Shown in pieces: positions 17,134-26,496 of a stretch of 64,000 nucleotides of DNA; within the stretch, counting starts at the first letter, position 1; every line of letters starts with the position of its first letter. Location of the stretch: positions 186,001 to 250,000 of the forward strand of contig CBHWDO010000005.1 in the NCBI GenBank assembly GCA_966112615.1, in the 5' to 3' direction. The translations under genes were made by a program, and so were the position numbers. This stretch comes from Flavitalea sp966112615. Its GTDB lineage: Bacteria; Bacteroidota; Bacteroidia; Chitinophagales; Chitinophagaceae. The notes under the pieces were generated by a model. The model saw only the letters and a program-made list of their open reading frames with translations. It had not been told where the DNA came from and did not search any database.

Positions 17134-17353
17134 ATAACATACCTATTTAACATAAGGTTAATTATAAGTCTTTTTATACATATTTCATTTTTCATTCTAA
17201 ACCAACACACTTGTTTATTCTTCGCATATCCATGGCTGTTAGAATTTTTATTTGAACAGCAATAATATTAGCACGGCATTTGAATAATGAGGAATACCCA
17301 GCCAGGCCGTAGAAAAGTAAATCGGATTACTCACCACAAAAACATGAAGAATT

Positions 17354-17881
17354 ATGTTGCTCAAGAAAATCTTATTGCTGGGAACTATCAGTGCATCTAT
17401 TGGTTTCACCGCGTGTGACGATGATGAAGATGCTGTGCTCGACAATCTCAACCAGGTAGACCGTGAATTTGTCACCAACGCTTCCATGAACAACATGGCA
17501 GAAATTAGTCTGGGTGAACTTGCTCAATCCAATGGTGCAAGCGACTCTGTAAAGAATTATGCATCTACCATGGTGACTGAACACAACATGGCGCAGGATG
17601 AATTGGATTCCCTGGCCAGTAAATTAAATGCTGATCAGCCTGATAGCTTAAACGCTACGATGAAAGCACTAAGAGATCGTTTGGCTGGTTATACCGGTTA
17701 TGATTTTGATACAGCCTACATCAACAGCCAGGTTGCAGCTCATACAACTGCAATAACACAGTTTGAAGCACAGATCAACAATGGCTCCAACACTTCACTA
17801 AGATCTTATGCAAATAAATATCTTCCGAAGATCAGGATGCACAAAACAATGGCTGATTCAGTAAAGACAACACTGGACTAA
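17354..17881 (+). CDS. DUF4142 lipoprotein
   Basis: 175 residues with a lipoprotein signal (LLKKILLLGTISASIGFTAC, lipid-modified Cys near 21) followed by an acidic stretch DDDEDAVLD, then a DUF4142 domain: REFVTNASMNNMAEISLGEL, SDSVKNYASTMVTEHNMAQD and the C-terminal YANKYLPKIRMHKTMAD. DUF4142 is a ferritin-like helical fold found in periplasmic proteins; its role is not established. The ATG 10 bases upstream (17344) is out of frame. No clear TAnnTTTG promoter is visible. It ends at a shared bidirectional terminator. Confidence 0.88.
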   Translation: MLLKKILLLGTISASIGFTACDDDEDAVLDNLNQVDREFVTNASMNNMAEISLGELAQSNGASDSVKNYASTMVTEHNMAQDELDSLASKLNADQPDSLNATMKALRDRLAGYTGYDFDTAYINSQVAAHTTAITQFEAQINNGSNTSLRSYANKYLPKIRMHKTMADSVKTTLD

Positions 17882-17893
17882 CAATGTAAAAGT

Positions 17894-17948
17894 AAAAATG
17901 GAAAATGCTTTTAGTCAGCAGCCTGAACTAAAAGCATTTTCCATTTTT
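17894..17948. terminator. Bidirectional terminator, 22-bp perfect stem
   Basis: Positions 17894-17915 pair perfectly with 17927-17948 around an 11-base loop. A-rich and T-rich ends give a T-run on both strands. It separates the convergent DUF4142 and ABC exporter genes. Outer bases (AATGTA and TACATT) could extend the stem. Confidence 0.92.
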
Positions 17949-17957
17949 CATTATACA

Positions 17958-19766
17958 TTACACTGTAAACTGAAGCTTATTAAGACTTCTGTACAATCCA
18001 TCTTCATTAGCCATCAGTGCTTCATGTGTTCCACTTTCTTTAATAGCACCTTTCTCTAAAACCAGAATCATGTCTGCATTACGGATGGTTGACAAACGAT
18101 GTGCTATAATAAATGAAGTTCTGCCTTTCATTAAATTATCCAATGCATCCTGAACCAACGCTTCTGATGCTGAATCCAGTGAACTGGTAGCTTCATCAAG
18201 GATCAGGATAACCGGGTTTTTCAATATTGCTCTTGCAATTGCAATTCTTTGACGTTGACCACCGGATAATTTAATTCCTCTTTCGCCAACAACAGTATCA
18301 TAGCCTTCAGGGAATGCAGTAATAAATTCGTGAGCATGCGCTTTTCTTGCAGCTTCCTTGATTTGTTCATCCGTTGCATCAGTATTACCATATGCAATAT
18401 TTTCCCTGATAGTTCCGCCAAATAAAAGAATATCCTGTGGAACCAGTGCAAGCTGCTGCCTTAACTGGTTCAATGGTATTGTAGCTGCATCCTTATTATC
18501 AAAAAATATTTGTCCATTCGTTTCTTCATAGAATCTTAGCAGTAATGCTGCCAGTGTAGATTTACCAGCACCGGATGGTCCAACCAGGGCAATTTGCTGA
18601 CCAGGTTCAACACTAAAACTCAGATCCTTTAATACGGTAGTTTCTGGCCTGGAAGGATAGTGAAATGAAACATGATCAAATCTAACGGCACCGCCTAAAC
18701 GAAATTCAGGTTGAATCACTTGTTTACTGGCAACTACGTTTTCAGTTTCTGCTCTTAAGATCTCACGAACCCTTTGAGTTGCGCCCAGGGTTTTTTGCAG
18801 CTGGCTATACAGGTCAGCAAACCCCGCCATACTTCCTCCCACAAAAGCTGTGTATACAACGAAAGCCGTTAAATCACCAAAAGAAAGCACCCCTTCTTTC
18901 ATCAATCCCGTTCCATACCAAACAACCAGCACGATCGCACCAAATACACTCATCAATAAAAATGAAACAAAAAGCCCACGATATTTTCCATTGGCAATTG
19001 CGGTAGAAACAACATTAGACAGTGACTTTTCGTATCTGCCTATTTCAAACCATTCATTAGAAAATGCTTTCACATTATTAATTCCCTGGAAAGATTCCTG
19101 GACAATGATATTGGAATCGGCCAATTCATCCTGCGTGCGCCGGGCCATCTTCCTGATCTTTTTTCCAAACACTACTCCAATTATTATGATCACCGGAATA
19201 ACCGCAAGCATCAATAAAGTAAGCTTGGAAGAAATATAAAAGATCAACCCGATACCGATCAGTAAGGTTAATAAACCTCTCAATACTTCAGCAAGTAAAA
19301 CGGTAACTGCATCCTGGATCTGGCCAAGATCTGCACTTAACCTGCTGGATAGTTCCCCTACCCTTCTTTGGGCAAAGAAATCCATTGGCATGGTAATGAT
19401 CCTTTTGAAGATATCACTGCGAAGATTTGCCAGAGCATTTTCACCTGCCTGGGAAAACAGAATGATCCTGGCATAGGAAAAGATCATTTGTATCACCAGC
19501 ACGATGGCAATCGTCAATACAATTGAATTGGTGCTTAGATTGAAATGATGCTCCGCAGTGGGATTTGCACTGTCGATCAATTGTTTCAACAGGAATGGAA
19601 ATGCCATGGTGGTAAGACTGGATAATACGATCATTACCAATCCTGCTATGAACTTTCCTTTGAAAGGTTTTATATAACTGAAGATTATTAGTGCCTCTTT
19701 AAGAGACTCCTTACTCACCGGAACTTTTGCTACATCTTCTTCTTTACCCCTGACTCTTTTTGCCAT
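17958..19766 (-). CDS. ABC exporter, fused permease and ATPase
   Basis: A 602-residue half-transporter of the multidrug/lipid (MsbA/BmrA-like) type that works as a dimer in the inner membrane. Six helices occupy about 35-330. The nucleotide-binding domain has Walker A GPSGAGKST near 393, Q-loop LVPQDI, signature LSGGQRQRIAIARAI and Walker B ILILDEATSSLD, ending with the IIAHRLSTI H-loop. The substrate cannot be told from sequence. A candidate promoter of lower quality lies just upstream at 19798-19829, overlapping the end of the glucokinase gene. Confidence 0.93.
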   Translation of the reverse strand: MAKRVRGKEEDVAKVPVSKESLKEALIIFSYIKPFKGKFIAGLVMIVLSSLTTMAFPFLLKQLIDSANPTAEHHFNLSTNSIVLTIAIVLVIQMIFSYARIILFSQAGENALANLRSDIFKRIITMPMDFFAQRRVGELSSRLSADLGQIQDAVTVLLAEVLRGLLTLLIGIGLIFYISSKLTLLMLAVIPVIIIIGVVFGKKIRKMARRTQDELADSNIIVQESFQGINNVKAFSNEWFEIGRYEKSLSNVVSTAIANGKYRGLFVSFLLMSVFGAIVLVVWYGTGLMKEGVLSFGDLTAFVVYTAFVGGSMAGFADLYSQLQKTLGATQRVREILRAETENVVASKQVIQPEFRLGGAVRFDHVSFHYPSRPETTVLKDLSFSVEPGQQIALVGPSGAGKSTLAALLLRFYEETNGQIFFDNKDAATIPLNQLRQQLALVPQDILLFGGTIRENIAYGNTDATDEQIKEAARKAHAHEFITAFPEGYDTVVGERGIKLSGGQRQRIAIARAILKNPVILILDEATSSLDSASEALVQDALDNLMKGRTSFIIAHRLSTIRNADMILVLEKGAIKESGTHEALMANEDGLYRSLNKLQFTV

Positions 19767-19797
19767 TACGTATTAGTCTTTACTGCTATTTCGGCTG

Positions 19798-19829
19798 CAA
19801 AGGTCTGTATATACAGGTTCTTAAACAAA
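19798..19829 (-). promoter_or_regulatory. Candidate ABC exporter promoter (TTTG-N20-GACCTTTG)
   Basis: On the minus strand a TTTG (19826-19829) is 20 bases before GACCTTTG (19798-19805), which differs from TAnnTTTG at the first base. The spacing is right but the -7 is imperfect. The -33 abuts the glucokinase stop. Confidence 0.4.
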
Positions 19830-20885
19830 TTACCATTTTCCATAGGCTGCATACAGCGCTGCACCATACATAGGAGCTTCCTGTTCCATGATTACCCTGA
19901 TGGGAACCTGTTCGAGCAAATGTTCCATCCTGTCTCCATCAAGATAATTTTTAATGAACTCAGGAACCTGGATAAGCGGAAGGATCTTGGTTGGAATTCC
20001 TCCGCCAATGAAAAGCCCTCCCGTGGCTTTCATTTTCAATACCAGGTTAGAACATTCACGGGCCAGATATCTTACAAAATGTGCCATTGTTTCCATACAA
20101 AGCGGGCATTGTTGATCCATAGCCATGGAGCTGATCACTGCAGAAGGATCATTCTCCCTCATTTTTTCTGCTACAAAATCCTTTTCATGGTGCTTGCCGG
20201 TAGATCGAATGAATTCATACATATCAGGTATGGCTGGTCCGGAAATAAGTTTTTCCCAGCTAACGATACCGTATTTCTTTTCGAGGAAACCATGCAGGGC
20301 TTTATCAAATTCACTTCTTGGGGAGAAATCACAATGACCACCTTCCGTTGGAAATGGATGCAGATATTTTCCATCGTTATACAATCCTGCTTCACCAAGT
20401 CCGGTGCCTGGTGAAATGATCGCCATATTTCCCTTGGATGGTTGTACCCCAGGAAAGATCTCCACCAATTCATCATTCTCCAGCGAAGCCAGTCCGTAGG
20501 CGGTAGCTTCCAGGTCATTCAGCAGGATCACATGATCGATCTCCAGTTCTTTTCGCAATTCTGCAGCATCCAGCACCCATCCAAGGTTGGTGAGATCTGC
20601 TTTTCCATCGATAACAGGTCCGGCCACACCCAATGCAATTCTTTTTATCTTATATGAATGCTCTTTGATGAAGGATTCCATTACATGCAGGAATGCTTTA
20701 AAATCGCCTGATGAATAAGAACGGGCAACCATTTCTGAAATGCCCTTATCTGTAACATGGCAGATAGATAAGTTAGTTTTTGTACCACCCACATCACCTG
20801 CAACAATATAATAATCCTCTTCATGCTGAAGGTCTAATCCTGGCAATGCTAAATTAAACTGGTTATTCCGGGTCAAAGCTTTCAT
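19830..20885 (-). CDS. glk: Glucokinase (Glk family)
   Basis: Phosphorylates glucose with ATP to glucose 6-phosphate. The 351-residue protein has the phosphate-binding start VAGDVGGTKTNLSI (about 28-41), ALGVAGPVIDGKADLTNLGW, the LNDLEATAYG catalytic Asp region, SPGTGLGEAGLY and the ATP-binding GGLFIGGGIPTKI near 287. An N-terminal extension of about 27 residues precedes the first motif. The Glk-type rather than ROK-type fold is suggested by LTNLGW and the absence of the ROK zinc cysteine motif. It is divergent from the flippase gene across 78 bases. Confidence 0.93.
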   Translation of the reverse strand: MKALTRNNQFNLALPGLDLQHEEDYYIVAGDVGGTKTNLSICHVTDKGISEMVARSYSSGDFKAFLHVMESFIKEHSYKIKRIALGVAGPVIDGKADLTNLGWVLDAAELRKELEIDHVILLNDLEATAYGLASLENDELVEIFPGVQPSKGNMAIISPGTGLGEAGLYNDGKYLHPFPTEGGHCDFSPRSEFDKALHGFLEKKYGIVSWEKLISGPAIPDMYEFIRSTGKHHEKDFVAEKMRENDPSAVISSMAMDQQCPLCMETMAHFVRYLARECSNLVLKMKATGGLFIGGGIPTKILPLIQVPEFIKNYLDGDRMEHLLEQVPIRVIMEQEAPMYGAALYAAYGKW

Positions 20886-20963
20886 GCTGTATGATTATAG
20901 AAACTCTAAGATACGAATTGACTTTTCAGGACTATTCGTCTATTTTTATGCAAAGTTGATTAA

Positions 20964-22319
20964 TTGAAGGTACGCTCCTCTTCATTCTGGCTGAACTCCC
21001 TGTTTTATACATTCCTGCAAAGGTTTTCACTGTTCATCTTTGGTGCTGTGGCTTATATCATCATGGCACACAAGTTTACCACAGTTCAGTTTTCTGCCTG
21101 GGCCTTGTTTGTAGTGATCCTTTCCATTATTGAATCGGTGAAAACAGGATTACTGAGAAATCCTGCAATAAAATTCTTATCACTCCCCCAATATGAACAC
21201 GGCCAGGATTTGGTTAGAACTGCTTCCTTCTTTATTAATATCACATTTTCCCTTACGGTTGTTTTACTGATATTTTTAAATGCAGGATGGGTAAGCAATA
21301 TGCTGAAAACTCCCGAACTCAAAACTCTTTTATTTGAAGGTATCTGGATCATCATACTGAATATCTTTTTCAGTCATTATGAAATGATCCTTCAATCAAA
21401 ATTCAGGTTCAACAATATTCTCATTGCCAATATCACGAGGCAAAGTTTTTTCCTGTTTGGTGTAGTGGTCCTGGCTTTTTATCCATCTTACTTTACACTT
21501 TCCCATATACTGCTTTTCCAGGTCGCAGGTTACCTGGCTGGAACAATTGTGATTGCTTTGGCGTGCCGTAAATATATTAAACCACAACTCAGGTTCGATT
21601 GGAAGATCATTAAGCATATGCTGCAATTCGGAAAATATACGTTTGGAAATAATATTTTTTCTCAACTGGGAAGAACACTGGATCATACGATGACAGCATA
21701 TTTACTTGATCCGGTAAATGCAAGAAATTATGTTGCTTATTACAATGTAGTTAACCGTGTAAACAATATGCTGGATGTTCCATCACTTGCTACAGCAGAC
21801 GTGGCTTTTCCAAAAAATGTTTCAGCTCTACAGGAAAAAGGACTTGGGAAAGTTACTTATCAATTTGAGCGTGTGGCTGCTTCCATCCTGGCCATCATGA
21901 TTCCACTTTCCATCATGATATTATTGTTTCCAAAGCAAGTGCTTTATGTTATTGGTGGGAAAGATTATTATCCTGCAATATTGATACTCCAGGTTTCCAT
22001 GGTATTAGGTTGGGTGCGACCATTGAGTTACCAATTTTCATCTGTAATGGATGCAATAGGAAAACCACAGGTTAATTTTTATATGAACCTTGGATTCTTA
22101 TTTATCTCATTGTTACTGCATTATATCATGATCAAACTAACAGGAGGTATAGGAGCAGCATTAGCATTATCCATCCTGAATTTGCTCATGATAATTTTCA
22201 TGTCGGCATACCTGCACAAATACCTTGGAACAAGCAATAGGTCTATCCTCCGTTATATCGGAATTACCTACAGGGATGGATGGAAAATATTATCAGGTAA
22301 ATTAAAAGGTCGGGCATAA
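20964..22319 (+). CDS. Polysaccharide flippase (Wzx/MATE-like)
   Basis: 451 residues with about twelve to fourteen membrane helices of the oligosaccharide flippase (MOP) superfamily, including the first helix SLFIFGAVAYIIMAHKFTTV and a middle NNIFSQLGRTLDHTMTAYLL. It probably moves a lipid-linked glycan across the inner membrane; no glycosyltransferase cluster is nearby. The TTG at 20964 is the first usable start: a TAA stop is directly upstream in frame and the next ATG (21064) would delete the first helix. The last codons and stop lie in the terminator hairpin 22304-22331. Confidence 0.85.
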   Translation: MKVRSSSFWLNSLFYTFLQRFSLFIFGAVAYIIMAHKFTTVQFSAWALFVVILSIIESVKTGLLRNPAIKFLSLPQYEHGQDLVRTASFFINITFSLTVVLLIFLNAGWVSNMLKTPELKTLLFEGIWIIILNIFFSHYEMILQSKFRFNNILIANITRQSFFLFGVVVLAFYPSYFTLSHILLFQVAGYLAGTIVIALACRKYIKPQLRFDWKIIKHMLQFGKYTFGNNIFSQLGRTLDHTMTAYLLDPVNARNYVAYYNVVNRVNNMLDVPSLATADVAFPKNVSALQEKGLGKVTYQFERVAASILAIMIPLSIMILLFPKQVLYVIGGKDYYPAILILQVSMVLGWVRPLSYQFSSVMDAIGKPQVNFYMNLGFLFISLLLHYIMIKLTGGIGAALALSILNLLMIIFMSAYLHKYLGTSNRSILRYIGITYRDGWKILSGKLKGRA

Positions 22320-22331
22320 ACCCGACCTTTT
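22304..22331. terminator. Bidirectional terminator shared by the flippase gene and serA
   Basis: AAAAGGTCGGG (22304-22314) and CCCGACCTTTT (22321-22331) form a perfect 11-bp stem with loop CATAAA. The TAA of the loop is the stop codon of the flippase gene. T-runs exist on both strands. Confidence 0.92.
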
Positions 22332-22334
22332 CAA

Positions 22335-23573
22335 TTAATACAGTAATCTAACTTTGATAGTACCCTTAACATCTTTCAATAGTTCAAAGGCTTTGTTAGA
22401 TAATTTCTTATCGACATCTAAAACCACATAACCAATTTCATCATTGGTCTTCAGGTTCTGTGCAAGAATGTTGATTCCGTTATTGGAAAGTTGAGTGTTC
22501 AATGCAGACAAAATTCCCGGAACGTTTTTGTGAATATGGAGGATCCTGTGAGTTCCTTCAAGTGGTGGAAGACTCAACGGCGGAACCGTATGAGATCCAA
22601 TAGTGACACCAGTTTCAAGATAATGGAACAGCTTTGCGCTAACATCTTCACCAATATTTTCCTGTGCTTCTTCAGTACTTCCTCCAATATGTGGTGTAAG
22701 GATCACATTGGATAAACCTTGCAAAGGTGTTTCAAATTTATCACCATTCTTTTCTGGTTCAACAGGGAACACATCAATTGCAGCACCTGACAAAGCACCT
22801 TCTTTCAATGCTTTTGCGAGTGCATCAATTTCTATTACTTCGCCTCTTGCATAGTTGATCATGATCGAACCAGGTTTCGCATATTTCAGCGTTGTCTTAT
22901 TGATCATATTTTTTGTGGAAGGAAGTTCAGGCACATGCAGTGTGATCACATCCGCTTCAGCCATCAATTCTTTCAGAGATTTTTTTGCGACCGCATTACC
23001 TAATGGAAGCTTGGTAATCACATCATAGAAGATCACTTTCATTCCAAGTGCTTCTGCAAGAACACTCACCTGTGACCCAATATTTCCATATCCAATGATA
23101 CCAAGAGTTTTACCTCTTAATTCATAACTTCCTTTTGAATCTTTATTCCAGGTTCCTTCATGTGCAGCTTTGTTCTTGTCGGGGATCCTTCGGATCAAGA
23201 ATATGGATGCGGCCATTACTAGTTCAGCCACAGAGCGCGTATTGGAATATGGAGCATTGAACACTACCACACCATGAGCAGTGGCTGATTTCAGGTCAAC
23301 CTGGTTTACACCAATACAAAAGCAACCAATTGCCTGTAATTTTTTTGCTGCTTCCAAAACTTTTGCGGTGATCTGTGTTTTAGATCGGATCCCGATCAAA
23401 TGCACATCTTTGATCTCTTTGATCAATTGTTCTTCGGACAAGGCACCACTTAACTTTTTCACGGAAACATAGCCTGAGTCCTTAAAAAAACGAACAGCTT
23501 TTTCGCTGATATTCTCCAGCAGAAGAATGTTGATCTTCTCCTTTGGATAGCTGGTATTTTTTTTCTCACTCAT
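22335..23573 (-). CDS. serA: D-3-phosphoglycerate dehydrogenase
   Basis: Oxidises 3-phosphoglycerate to 3-phosphohydroxypyruvate, the first step of serine synthesis. The 412-residue protein has the NAD-binding LGIIGYGNIGSQVSVLAEAL near 158, the catalytic ARGEVI Arg, VFPVEPEK Glu and LTPHIGGSTEEAQ His, and a C-terminal ACT domain (THRILHIHKNVPGILSALNT), as in the serine-inhibited E. coli type. A full promoter lies upstream at 23617-23649. The 3' end shares a bidirectional terminator with the flippase gene. Confidence 0.95.
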   Translation of the reverse strand: MSEKKNTSYPKEKINILLLENISEKAVRFFKDSGYVSVKKLSGALSEEQLIKEIKDVHLIGIRSKTQITAKVLEAAKKLQAIGCFCIGVNQVDLKSATAHGVVVFNAPYSNTRSVAELVMAASIFLIRRIPDKNKAAHEGTWNKDSKGSYELRGKTLGIIGYGNIGSQVSVLAEALGMKVIFYDVITKLPLGNAVAKKSLKELMAEADVITLHVPELPSTKNMINKTTLKYAKPGSIMINYARGEVIEIDALAKALKEGALSGAAIDVFPVEPEKNGDKFETPLQGLSNVILTPHIGGSTEEAQENIGEDVSAKLFHYLETGVTIGSHTVPPLSLPPLEGTHRILHIHKNVPGILSALNTQLSNNGINILAQNLKTNDEIGYVVLDVDKKLSNKAFELLKDVKGTIKVRLLY

Positions 23574-23616
23574 ATTTTTTCCTGCTTGGTTGCGTTTAAA
23601 TTAGGTATAAGATTTG

Positions 23617-23649
23617 CAAATATAGTTGAATTGAAAGGATGTCTACAAA
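23617..23649 (-). promoter_or_regulatory. serA promoter (TTTG-N21-TATATTTG)
   Basis: On the minus strand the -33 TTTG (23646-23649) and the -7 TATATTTG (23617-23624) are 21 bases apart. It overlaps the first ATG of the divergent serine-hydrolase open frame, which argues that the true start of that gene is further downstream. Confidence 0.65.
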
Positions 23650-23669
23650 ATCAGTAGACTCATTTACTT

Positions 23670-23677
23670 TATATTTG
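23670..23677 (+). promoter_or_regulatory. -7 element TATATTTG for the serine hydrolase lipoprotein
   Basis: An exact TAnnTTTG match inside the 5' part of the open frame, 27 bases before a TTG that gives a compact lipoprotein signal. No good -33 is seen. Confidence 0.5.
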
Positions 23678-23704
23678 TCGCGTAACCCGTTAATTTATAT
23701 CTGT

Positions 23705-24922
23705 TTGAAGAACTTTCTAAAGTGGCTTCCGCTTCTTTTGCTAACCAACTGTACTGGCAAATCGGCGGAAAGAACTGACAACAAGCCCTCGAATATAACT
23801 GCTGCTGTTCCGGTTGCATCCATTCCGGCAGCGGAACTTGAACACTATAAAAAAATATCTGAAGATTTTTACCAGCAATCATTTGGTAGAAGTCGATTTA
23901 ACGGGAGTTTTCTTGTTGCCAAGAATGGACAGATCATCTATGAACAATATTCAGGTTTCAGGGATCCGAGAATAAAAAGAGACAGCATCACTCCATCCAC
24001 TTCTTTTCATCTTGCTTCAGTTTCAAAACCATTCACCGCAATGGCTGTTTTGAAATTATGGGAAGAAGGCAAGCTCAATATTGATTCTCCGGCAGCCAAT
24101 TACCTGCAGGGATTTCCATTAAAAGATGTTACGGTAAGAAACCTGCTCAATCATCGCAGTGGCATTCCAAATTATGTTCATTATATGGAACAGTTGGGTT
24201 GGGACAGAAAGCGGCAGATCACCAACAAGGATGTGCTTGATTTCATCATTCAGAATTCATCAAAGATCCAGATCGGCCGTCCAGACAGGAACTTCAGTTA
24301 CTCTAATACAAATTATGCTTTACTGGCATTGATCATTGAACAAACTTCAGGACTCGCATTTCCTGAATACATGCGTCTGAATATCTTTGAACCACTGAGG
24401 ATGGACGACAGTTATATCTTCACTCCTTCGGAACAAGGAAGGTCGCTGAGTTCTTACTTCTACAGTGGAAGAGAATATGCTTTTGATTATCTCGACTTGG
24501 TATATGGCGACAAGAATATGTACAGCACAGTTAGGGACCTGATGAAGTTTGATCAGGCATTGAATACAGGAATGTTGCTGAAGCCACAAACCCTGGAAGC
24601 TGCATACACCGGTTACAGCAATGAAAAGAAAGGCATCAACAATTATGGTTTGGGATGGAGAATGCAAACCTATCCAAACAAAAAGAAGATCATCTACCAC
24701 AATGGCTGGTGGCATGGAAACAGAACTGCTTTCTATCGTTTGCTCGATGAAAATGCAATCATCATAGCTCTCAGCAATAACGATAATAAGATCGTTTATA
24801 AAACAAAAAAACTGGCACTTGCTTTTGGAAACTATGATAGCCAGGGACAGGATGATGAAGTGGATCAGACTGTCAATATAAACAACGGCAAAAGCGTTGT
24901 GGTAAATGGAAGAAAAGGGTAA
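23705..24922 (+). CDS. Serine hydrolase lipoprotein (beta-lactamase class C/PBP4* family)
   Basis: The frame opens at ATG 23639, but the TTG at 23705 gives MKNFLKWLPLLLLTNC, a clean lipoprotein signal, and lies just after a -7 element; I prefer it. The catalytic domain shows the SxxK motif in ASVSKPFTAM, the YxN motif in YSNTNYALLALII and a HNGWWHG triad motif (KTG equivalent). This family contains D-alanyl-D-alanine peptidases, esterases and beta-lactamases, so the substrate is not settled. It is probably anchored to a membrane and faces the periplasm. The NnrE/NnrD gene starts 8 bases after its stop and may be coupled. Confidence 0.88.
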   Translation: MKNFLKWLPLLLLTNCTGKSAERTDNKPSNITAAVPVASIPAAELEHYKKISEDFYQQSFGRSRFNGSFLVAKNGQIIYEQYSGFRDPRIKRDSITPSTSFHLASVSKPFTAMAVLKLWEEGKLNIDSPAANYLQGFPLKDVTVRNLLNHRSGIPNYVHYMEQLGWDRKRQITNKDVLDFIIQNSSKIQIGRPDRNFSYSNTNYALLALIIEQTSGLAFPEYMRLNIFEPLRMDDSYIFTPSEQGRSLSSYFYSGREYAFDYLDLVYGDKNMYSTVRDLMKFDQALNTGMLLKPQTLEAAYTGYSNEKKGINNYGLGWRMQTYPNKKKIIYHNGWWHGNRTAFYRLLDENAIIIALSNNDNKIVYKTKKLALAFGNYDSQGQDDEVDQTVNINNGKSVVVNGRKG

Positions 24923-24930
24923 TTTTCCTT

Positions 24931-26445
24931 ATGCAAATTCTGAATGCGCAACAGATCCGTGAATGGGATCTTTATACCATTGACCATGAGCCCATAGCTT
25001 CCATTGATCTTATGGAAAGAGCAGCATTAGCCTGCACTGATTGGTTAATGGATAATCTCCTGTCAAATAATCGCAAGCCAATCGATATATTTTGCGGCAA
25101 GGGAAACAATGGAGGTGATGGATTGGCAATTGCCAGGATGCTTTACCAACGTGGATTTCAGATATCTGTATATATACTTGAATTTGGTCACCTGGGCACC
25201 GATGATTTCCAGTTAAATCTCCAGAGATTACATGATACTGCAGTTGGTATCAAGTTTATTTCATCAGAGAAAAACTTTCCGTCAATCGATTCCACGGCGT
25301 TAATTATTGATGCCTTATACGGATCAGGCCTGAACAGGCCACTCGAAGGATTGACAGCTTCTTTAGTTGAGTATATCAATACTCATGCAAAACAGGTAGT
25401 TTCTATTGATATTCCCAGCGGCCTTTTCATCGATCATTCTGCAAAAAACAATGGCATCATCAGGGCTGATCATACGCTCACATTTCAATGTATGAAGCTG
25501 GCATTCCTGATGCCGGAAAACCAGGATTATATTGGAAAAGTTTCTGTGCTTGATATAAAGCTTCATAAGGGATTTGAAATGAAAGTGCAGTCTGGTTTTG
25601 AAATGACCGATGATACGCTGATAAAATCTATTTACAGGCAAAGAAAACCATTTAGTCATAAAGGAACACATGGTCATGCTTTAGTGATTGCCGGGAGTTA
25701 TGGGAAAATGGGCGCCGCTGTACTGGCCACCAAGGCCTGCCTCAGAACAGGTGCAGGTTTAACCACTGCCAATATTCCATCCTGCGGTTACCAGGTTCTT
25801 CAAACAACATGCCCCGAAGCAATGACTATCCCGGATGAAAACCCGGATCATCTTACTTCACTCACTCCCGGTCTGAATAAATTTCAATCAATAGGAATAG
25901 GACCAGGAATTGGCACTGCAGAAGAAACTGCTGATTTGGTGTTCAAAATTCTTTCATCGTACGAAGGAAACATTGTAATTGATGCAGATGCCTTAAATAT
26001 TCTTTCGACCAATTTTGATAAGATCCGCTCGGTAAAAGGAAAGGCCATCCTCACTCCCCATCCAAAAGAATTCAGCAGGCTGTTTGGGGATTCCGAAAAC
26101 GATTATGATCGACTTGAATTATGTAAAAAGAAAGCTATTGAATACGGACTGATCATCATTTTAAAAGGAAAATATTCTGCGGTTGCGACACCAGGTGGAA
26201 TGATATATTTTAATTCATCCGGGAATGCAGGAATGGCTAAAGGAGGAACCGGCGATGTACTTACTGGAATGCTGAATGCTCTACTGGCACAGGGTTACGA
26301 GCCAGAGCAGGCGGCAATATTGGGTTGTTATCTTCACGGTCTTGCAGGTGATCTCGCTTCCATGGAATTTGGCGAAGAAGCAATGCTGGCAAGTGACCTT
26401 GTAGAAAAAATAGGTCATGCATATCAACAATTAATCTCCTTTTAA
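24931..26445 (+). CDS. nnr: Bifunctional NAD(P)H-hydrate epimerase and dehydratase
   Basis: Repairs damaged NAD(P)H hydrates. The N-terminal half (about 1-215) is the epimerase NnrE: LNAQQIREWD, then FCGKGNNGGDGLAIARML near 51 and IDALYGSGLNRPLEG. The C-terminal half (about 225-504) is the ADP-dependent dehydratase NnrD: KGTHGHALVIAGSYGKMGAA, IDADALNIL, LTPHPKEFSRL and NAGMAKGGTGDVLTGML. The 504-residue length is standard for the fusion. The start ATG is 8 bases after the serine-hydrolase stop, suggesting an operon of convenience. Confidence 0.95.
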   Translation: MQILNAQQIREWDLYTIDHEPIASIDLMERAALACTDWLMDNLLSNNRKPIDIFCGKGNNGGDGLAIARMLYQRGFQISVYILEFGHLGTDDFQLNLQRLHDTAVGIKFISSEKNFPSIDSTALIIDALYGSGLNRPLEGLTASLVEYINTHAKQVVSIDIPSGLFIDHSAKNNGIIRADHTLTFQCMKLAFLMPENQDYIGKVSVLDIKLHKGFEMKVQSGFEMTDDTLIKSIYRQRKPFSHKGTHGHALVIAGSYGKMGAAVLATKACLRTGAGLTTANIPSCGYQVLQTTCPEAMTIPDENPDHLTSLTPGLNKFQSIGIGPGIGTAEETADLVFKILSSYEGNIVIDADALNILSTNFDKIRSVKGKAILTPHPKEFSRLFGDSENDYDRLELCKKKAIEYGLIIILKGKYSAVATPGGMIYFNSSGNAGMAKGGTGDVLTGMLNALLAQGYEPEQAAILGCYLHGLAGDLASMEFGEEAMLASDLVEKIGHAYQQLISF

Positions 26446-26470
26446 ATAGTACGGCACGTAATTTTATTAT

Positions 26471-26495
26471 ATGCTCATGAGCATAAATCATGAGC
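26471..26495. promoter_or_regulatory. Palindrome ATGCTCATGAGCAT plus a second TCATGAGC copy before the esterase gene
   Basis: A perfect 14-base inverted repeat (26471-26484) is followed by another TCATGAGC at 26488-26495, one base before the start codon at 26497. This could be an operator or a small hairpin over the translation start. There is no T-run, so it is not a terminator. Confidence 0.45.
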
Positions 26496-26496
26496 T

